DNA of 64,000 nt from Galerina marginata (lineage: Eukaryota; Basidiomycota; Agaricomycetes; Agaricales; Galerinaceae): NCBI GenBank assembly GCA_023014335.1, contig JAECYW010000036.1:310001-374000 (forward strand). Direction: 5' to 3'. How positions within the stretch are numbered: the stretch's first letter is position 1; each line of letters begins with the position of its first letter. The notes beneath the pieces were generated by a model, which saw nothing but the letters and a program-made list of their open reading frames with translations, did no database searches and had not been told where the DNA came from. The translations under genes and the position numbers were made by a program. Positions 34,847 to 45,280 of this stretch are shown here, piece by piece.

Positions 34847-36662
34847 GAGAGTAAATATATTGAATGTAAGTAATAGATGCAGGTGACGGAACCGACGAAG
34901 GAGGCGTTACTACTAAATAAGAGAACAGATACAAGAGTGAACGCAAGAACTCTAAACCTGCGAAAGCCCACCGACAACAGAAGAAAAGACATTAGAAAAG
35001 GTGCCAGTGGACACGAACAGAACGCAATGCTCGTCAAACGCCAGTTGGCGAGAGCTTAACGCGTTCGATCTCCCAAATCCCGCCACCTTGCCAAAACCAG
35101 AGGGGTACCACTCCCACTCAGTTTATGATAGCGGAGCCACCCAATAGAGTATAAAAGTTCAAAGAAAAACACAGACGAGCGACCGCAGAATCGCCTGCTC
35201 AGAGCCTCAAAGCCACTATCCCCGTACCTGCTCCATCTTTTCGAGCCTCTTCCTCCATCGGGGCTCAAATTCACCGAGTCGTAGCACCGAAAGATAGAGC
35301 AGTGTCAGAGGACCTTGACGTGGGCGACGGAGCTATAAAAAAAGAGGGCGATGAGTACCTAGGCGCGAGATCAAGGAGAAACGATGGCATACATCGACGC
35401 CAGAGGGGGTATTGTTTGAGATTGAGTGGACTCCTGCTCGATAATAATAGCAACCAATCAGTGAACCGTCACTGTACCTGGCACAAAGAAAGCACAGGTG
35501 TACATGCAAAGGTGGAGGCGCAAAACTTCGTGAACACGGCCGACGACAATTTGATCAAGTTGAGGCGTTAAGAAAATACGGCGAGGACGAACGTTCTCTG
35601 CGCGTAAGGTTGAGGAGCAAGAGTGCGGAGATCATTTGGCGTCGTTGAGAAGTTTATGGCGCACCTACGTGACGAAGTGATTAATAGCGAGTTGACGAAG
35701 GAGCATTAAGTAAAGCACACCAAACGCCAGCACAGTCAAAGTCGCAAATTATTCAACACAAGTCGGTCAAACAACAGATAAAACCTGTAGAAACGTTCAG
35801 AGAATTGAATGTTTATGTTTGGGCGTCCAATACGAGGTTACAAGACTTACGATGCATTGTGGTGGCTTCGTTGGAGGGCTAGTCGGCAACAACTAGAAGC
35901 AAAGGTACGAATGTCAGAGATGCTCCTCATATATCAGAAGAAATTGAGGCAGCGTACTTGGAGCTAAGAGCAAGGTTACCTCGTATATAGAGCCCCTGCC
36001 CATCAACACGATCAACAACGAGAAGGGGCTGCGATGGAAGCAGCCCCTCCCTTTCCATCCGCAGAACGTACGCGTCACTGAAGACGCGTACACGCCGCCC
36101 ACTTGACAACACGTCATCAGTCGTCGAAGAGGGAAAAGGGGCAGGCATCTAGCCCCGCCCCTTCGATCGTCGACGAGAGCATGCTCCGCCAATGCTATGC
36201 TATGCCCTCGCCTCTGCGCACCTTCCTTCCCTACTCGTCCTGGTGCCTTGAACGTGTTTGTGGGGGTATACATCGAAGCCTAGCCCACATCTCTTGAAGG
36301 AGGGGCAGGCGTGAGAGGCGGAGGTGGAAGGGGAGGGAAGCCGCCGGCCCACATCATCAAGACGGAGGGGCACACAGCGGGCGACGACGTAGAAAGAGTG
36401 AAAAGGGAGGGATAAGGACGAGGAAGGGAAGGAAGGGAAGGGAAGGAAGGCCTAGGGAGGGAAAGAAAGGGAAGAAAGGGAGGTGACGTTGACAGCTTTA
36501 GGGCAGGCAGCGTGAAATTTCCCAAAAGGGCGAAAAGGGCGGGCCGGTGCGAATTGGGTGCGCGAATGCGGATTGTGAGCGCCGTGCTGCGACGTTCAGT
36601 CCGTAATCCAGCGGCTCGAATAAGCAGAGTGGAGGGCGTGCCCAAAATCGAGGGCTAGGGCG
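34847..36662. other. No recognisable gene; purine-rich tract at 36.30-36.49 kb
   Basis: Short frames only. Between about 36300 and 36490 the plus strand is almost all A and G (repeats of GGGAAGGAA and GGAGGG), giving a misleading proline/serine-rich 121-codon frame on the minus strand. The tract lies about 300 bp upstream of the gene at 36802. Confidence 0.5.
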
Positions 36663-36728
36663 ACATTTCGTTTGGCGCGTTGATGAGGCATTTTCAAAAA
36701 TGCCTCCTCAAAGTCCCAAACGAAATGT
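36663..36728. repeat. Imperfect 66-bp inverted repeat with central palindrome
   Basis: Arms ACATTTCGTTTGG (left) and its inverse (right) enclose a near-perfect palindrome GAGGCATTTT...AAAATGCCTC at 36685-36706. It sits about 75 bp upstream of the start codon at 36802. The inner palindrome recurs at 40024-40045. Confidence 0.85.
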
Positions 36729-36801
36729 TCCCGCGCCCTTTTATTTACATCCGCCCGCCGTTGTCTTGTCTCAGACCTCCTCTCTCTCTCAAACCACCAC
36801 A

Positions 36802-37639
36802 ATGAGCTCTAAACAAACCCAAAAACACGTCAAGCACCTCTCTGCAGCATCCAACAAGGCAGCGGACGGAGCGCGCCAAGGTTTTATCGAGCCCCCGCCG
36901 TTTCGCACGCCCGCGCCGCTTCCCGCAGGAGCCATTCGCATCGAGCTTGCTGGACGCGACACCCATTTCCCCCCACTCTACGAGCTTCCAAAGCACCCAA
37001 AGGTACCAGAGAAGCATGGCCGAATTGTTCTTGCCATGTACGACCACCACAAGAGTGCCATGGACAAGCTTCTCGGCCATGTCGGCACTCTCTCGGCGCC
37101 TGCGAGCTTGGAGGAGGAAAGCATCGCTCGAGGTGAGGCTCTAGACTGTTTCACTTACTTATTTTGACACGTTTAAGGCCTCCTTGTTCTCACCCCAAGC
37201 AACAACGACTATCTCCTTAGCAGGGATGAGTTCGGGACCGGGAAAGACTGCGACGACAGGTTGATTTCCTGGGCTTTGGCAAAGTAAGTGTCTTGTCGTA
37301 GCGTTTTTTGCTATTTCTCATGTTCGAAAAGGGGGGAGCTCACCGCGTACGAAAGTAAAGAGCTTGAGAAGGTGCAGAAGGGGTTGCTGGGCCCAGAAAA
37401 TCTTCAAGGAGAGGGCGACACCGTCCAGTGCGAGGTCGCCAATTTACCTCGCATTGGAGTCGACACCAACGACGCATTCCCTGCTTTTCAGCTCAATATC
37501 GCAGGTGCGTTAGCTAAATGCGGATAAGTCTTGATAGTAACTTATCATGGGGCAAATGGCGCAAAAGGTTCAATTCCTCGTCAATTGTGATAACCCAGGA
37601 ATTCACAGCAAAGGCGATTTCATTACTCATACATTCTAA
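36802..37639 (+). CDS. Hypothetical protein, 216 residues
   Basis: Four exons (36802-37132, 37178-37283, 37332-37504, 37599-37639) join in frame. The N-terminus is basic (MSSKQTQKHVKHLSAASNKA). A proline-rich stretch FIEPPPFRTPAPLPAG follows, then IELAGRDTHFPPLYELPKHP and LAMYDHHKSAMDKLLGHVG. The second half is acidic and ends FPAFQLNIAGIHSKGDF. No domain, signal peptide or membrane segment is recognised. The 5' leader contains a CT-rich run just before the ATG, as usual for fungal promoters. Part of exon 1 is copied, partly inverted, at 38.0-38.2 kb. Position between two palindrome copies raises the possibility that it belongs to a mobile unit. Confidence 0.6.
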
Positions 37640-39168
37640 TTGGGCATTCCAACGGAGAGAATTAACAAAAAATGTAACATCTTGATGTCCGTTTCGCGTG
37701 AGCTTTGCAAGCTACAAAATTGGAAAATCAGCTTTCCGTCAGGACTAAAAGAACGTAAGAAAAAGTAACGTAAATGAGCCTGGGTGCCTGGGCCCTGGTT
37801 AGACCAGCTGACAGCAATTCCGCTAAATGAGATGCCTACTAAGCGTAAGTCAGAACAATAGCAAAAAGGTAAAAGGGAGATTGAAACTGAACCATTAACC
37901 TTGGATGCCCTGTCGCAGGCCACGTGCAGTATAATGCCCTTGACCATGACACTAAAATATTGGCAGCCGAAGAGACAGCCTTATCCTTTCCAAGGACCAT
38001 ACACTTCTAAGTTCCAACTAAGAAAGAAGAAACTTCTCTGCTATGTCGGCACACTCTCGGCGCCTGCGAGCTTATTCAACTTTATTTCTCTTGGTCCAGC
38101 TGTGGTGCGACCATCTTTTTTCTTGCTCGCGATCGCGATCGTTATCGTTTCAGACCATCTATCATCGCCAAAATAGGTACGTACATAAAACAGTCTAGAG
38201 CCTCACCTCACTGAGGCTCAAACAATGCTTTCCCCAATTAAGGAACCATTTTACAAACCTTGCCCAACAAGAGAGTTGCGGCTGTTGGTTCCAGGACCTT
38301 GTCGGATGGGCACTAAGCCTGCGTCATATACGTAGTCGGATAATCGTGCTGGAGTAGCAGCGGCTGGCCATAGCGGTTGTTGCAAATGGGAGTTTGACTT
38401 CGAGTTTGATGAAGGCGGATGGGAGTGGGCTCCTTGTCCTGGTTCCCGCCCCGGTCCAGATCCTGATTGCAGGTTCAAGCTTTCGGTAGCATCCCAAGTT
38501 AAGTAATCTCAAAAAAAAGCGATGAGAAGCCACCTAGTACTGTCCGTATTGTGCATAATTCAACTCTAATGAGAATCAATTCATTATGCACACTCAGCTC
38601 TAAGTTGTCTGCTTTAAATGGATACACCAGTATACCTAACCTCTCCTCCCAATGCTCCAGAGATCTCGATTTCTCAATGCTCCGTCCTACTCTGCGCGTG
38701 TGCTATTACGAGCGTATGCCAATTCCCAACTTCCGTGTATTTTACTTGCGTAAATGGTCTGAGACAGGCGGCACCATATCAGGCGACAGGGTGAAATCGC
38801 ACCCTCCATTAATGAGCGCCAACGTGTTCTGCAGACTGCGCCATCCGACGCTGAATTTTGCCAACTGCGTGATGGGTGCCGTGCCTAACACAGCGGCTCT
38901 TCCTGAGGTTGTCTTGGTAAAATGCCTCCGCTAAGCCTTTGACTGATCCTAAGCGCCAGTATTTAAGCGCCAGAGATAAGATAATGGACGCATGATAGAG
39001 GGTAAGTCACGTGACCAAACCCTCCTTTATAATCTTGGAAAATCTCGTTTTCTTGCATCATCATTTCTCTTTCTACCATTAGGTAAGCTTCTGTTCTTTG
39101 GCTTTCAGCAATTCTAATACCCTCTTACAATAGTTGCCAGCCTGAATCCCCACTTCACATCCACGCAA
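37640..39168. repeat. Scrambled fragments of the upstream gene
   Basis: 38041-38073 repeats 37078-37109 of exon 1 (GTCGGCAC, CTCTCGGCGCCTGCGAGCTT) and the encoded VGTLSAPASL. The 22 bp at 38188-38209 are the exact inverse of 37130-37151, which spans the exon 1 donor. Thus two neighbouring pieces of one gene appear about 1 kb downstream, one direct and one inverted. Minus-strand (38251-38478) and plus-strand (38551-38934) frames here have no recognised motif. Confidence 0.7.
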
Positions 39169-39593
39169 ATGAAAGAGCCGCTTTTGTGAGTATTTTAATG
39201 TCGAGCCGAGCTGTTTGATCTAATGTTACAAGTCTCCCAGACTCGGTTGAGGAGGAAGCCGCTTATAATGCCGCAGTTCAACGTGAAACGGAATTGGCTT
39301 TAGACCTATCTGCAGCCCGCGCTGAACGAGACAAATACAAGAGGGACTGTGAGAGGTACAGGGCAGAAATCGAAGAGCTTAAAATTGAACGCGACAACCT
39401 CAAGGACGACTGCGAACGAATCAAAGATGAATTTGAAGAGGTGAAAAAGTCGGCCTTTCTGCTCCCCGATAATTTTCAAGATGACCTTAAAAAGGCGCTT
39501 ACCGAGTACTGGGCGATCAACAATTCCCAGTTAGATAGTGCAGAGCATCCAGAATCATATGATGGGCCAGAGGAGCGGAAGCAAGAATTGTAG
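39169..39593 (+). CDS. Small coiled-coil protein, 125 residues
   Basis: Two exons (39169-39185 and 39233-39593) join in frame. The tiny first exon gives MKEPL. The second runs FLPDSVEEEAAYNAAVQR, then a heptad-rich Glu/Lys/Arg/Leu helix (ELALDLSAARAERDKYKR, YRAEIEELKIERDNLKDD) up to about residue 80. It ends with a polar tail containing LPDNFQDDLKKALTEYW. This predicts a soluble oligomerising helix. An additional leader intron (GTAAGC...TTTCAG near 39082-39109) is likely. I recognise no family. The gene lies about 450 bp before the second palindrome copy. Confidence 0.6.
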
Positions 39594-40023
39594 TTACCGT
39601 TGATTGTATGCCAATGATCCCAAAAAAAACACCTGTCAAGTTCACAAATTCCTATAATATTCCATGCATCCTTGCAATATTCAGTGCGATGGTGGGGAAA
39701 GAAACCTGTGCAACCTGCTTGGATGGTCTGCGTATTGAACAAGGTAAAAAGTGGACTTGTCAATTTACTTATCAACATTCTCCATATTATACGGAGACCC
39801 AAATCTTGCTTCTCAATTTTGCGGTCGATCTATGGGCGAACTGCCATAGTTGCCGGTATAAGAGTCCCCTCACAAGTCGAAGGTACATTGTTCTGTATCG
39901 ATTTAATCTAATTGATATACCATAGAGAAAAGATATTCAAAGTTAATGAGATTCTACCTTTCCGGATAAAGGAATGAGCCGTTGAATGGGAGCGGGGGTT
40001 GGTCGCATATGAATGAATCTAGG

Positions 40024-40049
40024 GAGGCATTTCTAAAAATGCCTCAACG
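40024..40049. repeat. Second copy of the GAGGCATTT palindrome
   Basis: Palindrome GAGGCATTT...AAATGCCTC at 40024-40045, followed by AACG. Read on the minus strand, CGTTGAGGCATTTTT matches the 36.68 kb copy (CGTTGATGAGGCATTTT) in terminal-inverted-repeat orientation. The two are 3.3 kb apart. Confidence 0.75.
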
Positions 40050-40119
40050 ACGTTCACAACTGATAACTTGGATAAGTAAGTCAAGGTTTGTTGCTGGGTT
40101 TAATTCGTTATCAATTTCG

Positions 40120-40876
40120 AAATCGGTACTAAGCGTTTGTAATTTACATAGTTCCATCTTCATGATATTCCACCGTCAGTTGGCGTACTTGTTCGCGATC
40201 CTGGTTAGTCTCACGCGGATCCTGAGCATCCACGCTGATATAATCGGGATCCTCTACGGAGGTCGTTAAACTGGTGGCTTCTATTATGCCTCTTCTCTCA
40301 GTTTTCCAAGTCTTCGACGGGACGACTGCAGTTACGACTGGAATACTGCAATCTAAAGGGAAACAGGCAGGACTTGCAAATTTCTTAAAGATTGCCTTGA
40401 CATTTGACCTCTTGTTATAGTTTCTCGGGGCGCTTTTGATTGAATCTCATGTGAGTCTCTAGAGCTCTTTCCTCCTATCCATGCTAACGATATATATTTC
40501 CACCAACAGCGCCTATTACATCTTCGGCAAGCTGTCATTCCAATCGCAGAAACAGCGGGAACTAATCACTTCCCCAGGCATCCCAATCGGTATCTATATT
40601 GCCTTCAGCCACCATATGGTCCACCTACAGGGCCTCTGGATTCGGCTAACCTTCTTGCTCGTCTACTGCGCCGTCATTGGGATCTGGATATCAATACGCA
40701 CTGACTGGAACCACGAGGTGGACAAGGTCATGGACCGATTGAAGGTGGAAGACAGGCGCCGACAGCAGGAGAATATGGACCGCGATGCGGGCGGTATCAA
40801 GAATAACCAGCTTGTGGAGGCACACATTCAAATTTGGCGTTACATAATCTTTTGGCTAGTAATTTTAAATTTATAG
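40120..40876 (+). pseudogene. MATE-family transporter, C-terminal remnant
   Basis: Pieces in several frames match the end of MATE efflux proteins. They are SIFMIFHRQLAYLFA, EVVKLVASIMPLLSVFQVFD followed by GTTAVTTGILQSKGKQAG, SAYYIFGK, then IPIGIYIAF, GLWIRLTFLLVYCAVIGIWI and RTDWNHEVDKVMDRLK. MATE proteins export drugs or metabolites in exchange for H+ or Na+. Frame changes and an extra segment between SAYYIFGK and IPIGIYIAF, together with the absence of the first eight or so helices, show that it is a broken copy. Confidence 0.7.
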
Positions 40877-41317
40877 GCTTCAGTGTTACCCGTACCACAG
40901 GTTAAGGGCGTCTATTGGGTATGAGAATGAGCACATTGAGGAAGAGCTCGGGTTTGCTAGCTAATTAAAGCTAGGACTCGGAGGTGGCTGCGTACTTATG
41001 TCTTATGGCAGGTACGGCGAGGGTATATACTAACTCACATTTACAGAAGGACTGGTATCTAAAGGTAAAGATACTTCGATATAATCCTCCATATTAACGT
41101 AGAGCAAACGTAGGGCGTCTTCTCTTAGCGCGCAGGTCACAGACTTACTCGGCCCGACTTCTAAATCCGTTCACATCCTATCCACGTCATGTTGGCGAAA
41201 GCATCAGCGGCTTCGTCAAAAGGCGTCGAAATCTATACCCACCCAGTTCCCGGTTTTTCGACACCTTAAGGTCAGGAACAAACAGGGTGGGAAAGGAGGA
41301 AGTACACAACACAAGAT

Positions 41318-42068
41318 TCAGTTATGCGAAACATGAGCACAGATAGACCCTGTGCAGCGGCATCGTATAAAGACATTTCCTCGAGGCTGTGGAACTGGGC
41401 TGACGTCCTCGTCTGTGAGTGCCAAAGTCAAATCGGGATTGAACAACAGCGATGAGCAGATAGACTTGCCATCGTCGTCCGAATCTGAGTCGACTGTGTC
41501 AATGATTTCGGGCGCTGAAGAGCCTTGTCGGAATACGACAGATGCGATGAGAAAAAAACTCACATTCATTGTCCGAATCCGAATCGACCATGTTAACGAT
41601 TTCGGGCCCTGAAGAGCCTTGTCAGAATACGACAGAGGCAATGAGAAAAAAACTCACGTTCATTGTCGGAATCCGAGTTGACTACGAACATGAGTGCGGG
41701 CACTGAAAACCCTTGTCAGAATTTGATGGATGCAATGAGAATAAAGCTCACGTTCATCGTCTTGCTCGAGAGCTGAGAGGCGACATCAGACTTGGGCCGA
41801 TCCGGGAACAAAATATGCTCACTATCGTCATCCTCGCTGTCGGAAGCCGGAGCGAGGTCGGGAACTGACGGACAGTGTCAGACTTGGATAGAAGCAACAA
41901 GAAAGAAACAAAAAACATACGTTCGTCATTTTCATCTTCAAGTTCACCAACGGTTCGGACTGGAGGGATGAGGGTGAGGACATGAAAGGGGCGGTACTGA
42001 ATCGGATGGAGAGGCAGCGCGCTTTCTCTGTCGTCTGTGTTGGCGGACGGGGCAGGGCCGATTGACAT
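41318..42068 (-). CDS. Acidic protein built from repeated mini-exons
   Basis: Six exons (42068-41921, 41864-41823, 41772-41752, 41702-41658, 41608-41564, 41514-41318) join in frame to 165 residues. Exon 1 gives MSIGPAPSANTDDRES through VGELEDENDE. Each following short exon ends in an acidic run: ASDSEDDD, LEQDDE, VNSDSDNE, MVDSDSDNE and VDSDSDDD. The last exon adds a tail containing LTLALTDEDVSPVPQPR and a Cys-containing C-terminus. Every intron ends in (T/C)CAG, and those after the four short exons start GTGAG. The last three introns are near copies of each other. No domain is recognised. The acidic SDSD runs could be casein-kinase-2 sites or a histone/DNA-mimic surface, which is speculation. 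Confidence 0.65.
41514..41772 (-). repeat. 94-bp tandem exon-intron duplication
   Basis: Exon ends at 41752, 41658 and 41564 and acceptor sites at 41702, 41608 and 41514 are each exactly 94 bp apart. One unit is a 45-bp exon plus a 49-bp intron. 45 is a multiple of three, so extra copies keep the frame. Intron copies share GTGAGTTTTTTTCTCAT and GACAAGGCTCTTCAG. Confidence 0.88.
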
Positions 42069-42439
42069 GGTGGGGGAAAGAAAGACGAAGGGAAAGAAGG
42101 TAGGATTCTGGGAATGAATAAGGCGGAAAGGAGGTGGGAATGTGCGGGAAGGGACAAAAGTGAAACATGGCATCATCGAGGAGCCACAATGCCGTGTGCT
42201 GACCACCTAAATCGAACCTCCAGAACACAACTCAGCAGCACCGTCAAGTGGCACGTCCTCATATCCCAACTCATTGAGCTCGTCGCCGTTACTCCTCAAG
42301 TGCACGTAGCACAAAGATCACCATTTCCAGAACTGGAGAGGCGCGTTTGAACTGGAGTTTTTGGTCGGGATTTGGATCCGGTTCGGGCTGGTGCGAGATC
42401 GAATCCGATGGCGTTACTGGAGATGCACTGGCACCTTAC

Positions 42440-42800
42440 GGGAGAGTCGACCGAGGGATTTTAGGCTCGAGACCAGCCGTTCTGGCGGCGGAAAAAAAAA
42501 TCGTATACAGAGAGGCGGTTTCTCTTCAGCCAATACCTCACCAATATCGCTCTAGGTCACTCAATAACCTAGCCAGTGCACTTCAAACGCGTTTTGAACA
42601 GCATGGTTGTTCGAATGATCTCGATGAAGCAATTGAATTACACCAGGAAGCACTCCTTCTTGACTTTGCACGGTGTGCACCACGCCCCATCCACATCGTT
42701 CTGTGTCGCTCAATAACCTTGCTAACGCTCTCCAAGCTCGTTTTAAACGGGACGGTGCTTCACATGTACTCTAGCAACACTGCAGGGTTCCAGATCCAAG
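42440..42800 (+). pseudogene. TPR-repeat fragment (CHAT-protein type)
   Basis: VYREAVSLQPIPHQYRSRSL and NNLASALQTRFEQHG, then LDEAIELHQEALLL, are tetratricopeptide units of the kind found in tandem in basidiomycete TPR/CHAT proteins. After a frameshift a second unit reads PHPHRSVSLNNLANALQARF. Only about two repeats remain and no CHAT protease domain follows, so this is a remnant. Confidence 0.75.
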
Positions 42801-44145
42801 ACTTAAGCGCATTCAAGTTGCAAGATATTTGACCCCGTATCCCAGTACAGTTTGGCAGCCAGGTTGAGCAACACGACACTTTGTAGCATCCGAAAACTAT
42901 AGAATGCCATACACAAAAGATTTAAGATATTTAGTACGTCTTCGTAATCGTATCATTTCACCACTTCATCTTCGTTCTTCCGTTCGTTTCTGCTCTTTAA
43001 CCATTTCTAATCTCTTCCCTCTCGTATTTTCCAATCTTTTCCAGTTTGCCTTATACTTTTTGTCAACCTGCACCAGTGTTTTGGGTTTGCCCTTCCTATC
43101 TATGCCTCGTTCTCTGCCCCCGTACCCACATCTACGTTTTTATTCTCTGTTTCTTCAGGTGCGACTACGACGTCAATTTTCAATCTGTCTTGCACTACTA
43201 GTGAGGGGGCGGCGCGTTCAGGAGCGAAAAGTGTTGTGCTGCTGGGAAATGCAAGAAGTCGTTAGTGAGCATGACGAATGGAAATGTGTTCGCCGACTGT
43301 AGGCAGCGAGGATAAATTAGTGGCGGGGATGGCAGAAGGAAGGCGCCAGGCTGGTGGTGGGCTGAAGGACGGCCTGGAAGTTGACCTTTGCGATGAGAAA
43401 GGGGGAGGCGATGCGGATGATGAGGGACCGTCTGACTTTTACTCTTGACTTTCCCCTTTTAGACAGTGGATATCAAAATCGTTCGTGTGCTGCTTTTTCT
43501 TACTGTTTGCCGAGTTGTAATATGAATAAAAAATTACCCTCAGGCCAAAGGAACCCAGAACCCGCGCTGTGGCGCATATTTCTTGGCCTGGTTGAGACTT
43601 CAGTTCTCTGGAATTTAATAATGCAAGCGAGGCTCGAGCCTGGAATCAAATCCCCACCTCGAACCATCGCATATCTCTTGCCATATATATTCCCCAGTTT
43701 TGCTCCTCCGACCCGTATGTCGAGCGCAGCTTCGCAGGTGTACGTCTTTCTAACTGTTCGTGAGAAGATGAGTCGTATTTGAGGTAAAGGATCCTGGATT
43801 AAGTTCGGTGGGTTAAAGGGTAGATTGAACCAATACCATTAACCACGAACTTGGCCTCAGACTTGTTTCATGGTTAGTTCAAGGGCGTCAAAGGCCCCGC
43901 AGGGGAAATGATACTTAGGCACTTCAAAAATTGACTGCATTCGTATTTGGTCATGTCTAACGAAGACGTGAACACGAGACTGTCAAGGTGCACTTCATTT
44001 ACCGGATCGATCAGAAAAGTAAACACGCATAATCAAGCCGTGTTCTCGATCTTCCTCTACGCACTCATCGCACGACGCCTGCAACCTTCACGGACGCATT
44101 CAGACCAATAGCGGCAACCAATAGGGTCATAACCTTATCTGCGCC
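42801..44145. other. No recognisable gene
   Basis: Frames of 132-133 codons (42904-43302 and 43381-43782, plus) lack known motifs. The second is preceded by a GA-rich stretch. I see no transposon ends. Confidence 0.4.
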
Positions 44146-45280
44146 ATGCTACTCGATAGTGACCCGCATCTCTCTCATGACCAACGGGCAGCGCACGCGT
44201 TGGCCATAAGCTGGATGCCACCCCCAAGAGGTCACCGATGCTCCGTCTGCGAGAGACAGCCAGAGGAAAATGAAGACTACCCAAATTGTGCCAAGGTATG
44301 GTCATGGTTAAGCCAGAGCATTGGTAACTCTAACATCGCAGCCTTTTTGACTAGTGTAGAGCGGTGGTTTATTGTTCTAGAGAGGTATTCATCTAAGCAA
44401 ATTTCTGGAACAGACACATCGCTAACGTCAATCCCTCAGTGTCAAAAACAGGACTGGTGAGCCTCTGCAAACTCAATATTAAAATTCTAATTTCCATAAC
44501 AGGCCAAATCATAAACGACGGTGTTCCGAACCCGATAAGCATCAAATTTTTATCCTTAAGTGGTTTGGGCGATTAGGCTCGGATCCGGAGTTTATGCTTT
44601 ACCTTCAGATGACACTCGCCGAGGGTTTTTTGGACGCCTTTAAGCAAGCTTCAGATCGGAAAATTTGGCTTTTTGCCGTGAATTTCTTTTTTTGTCCTAT
44701 CAAGGAGGAACACCTCGCAGCGCTTGCTTCGCCAGCTATCTCATTGGGTGCACTCTACCATCTGCCAATGGTTGGTAAACTCATGGCGTCCAAGTTCTTG
44801 GATGTTTCTGGCCAGGAGGAATATTTACGCCATCCCCGCATTCGTGAGATGTGGGAGACGATCCGAGACAACCTGGATAATAGTCCCAATATCGCGGATT
44901 CCATTCCATTCGTGGTGATATTCAAGTATCTGGGAACCGAAATTTATCTTTCGGTGGATTCCATTCTTTCTCATGATATTGCTGAGGTTGAAAAGAAACG
45001 TGAATCGGCGAGGAACGCACATAGAGAATTTCCCGACCCCGTTCGGTATGTCCATTATCCGCTTTCAGGAGGTTTTCGACGGATTAAATATACTCATAAT
45101 AGGCCCCTTGACCGGTGGCTTCGAGAATTGAGGAACAGAAAAGGAGAAAAAGTGGTATGCGAGATGGGAGACAGAGATAAATCATTTTTTAGGCTAGGAG
45201 ATTTGGCAGCCGAGACCCTCCCCGATAAAGAATACATTCTAAGCAGGATCGGTCCGTTGATTCCAGACAGAAGTGCATAA
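44146..45280 (+). CDS. MYND-type zinc-finger protein
   Basis: Four exons (44146-44295, 44355-44384, 44440-44456, 44503-45280) join in frame to 324 residues. The spliced N-terminal part forms a complete MYND finger. Cys32 and Cys35 (CSVC), Cys48 and Cys51 (CAKC), Cys57, Cys61, His69 and Cys73 follow the C-x2-C, C-x2-C, C-x3-C, H-x3-C pattern, with the usual VVYCSRECQKQDWPNHKRRC core. MYND fingers bind proline-rich partner peptides. The remaining 250 residues (ILKWFGRLGSDPEFMLYLQM onward) form a helical region of unknown function ending GPLIPDRSA, similar in layout to many basidiomycete MYND proteins. Two exons are very short (30 and 17 nt), and only their inclusion completes the finger, which supports the model. 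Confidence 0.85.

Noticed and set aside
36280..36645. Pro/Ser-rich 121-codon minus-strand frame
   Set aside because: It is simply the complement of the purine tract; the composition explains the lack of stops.
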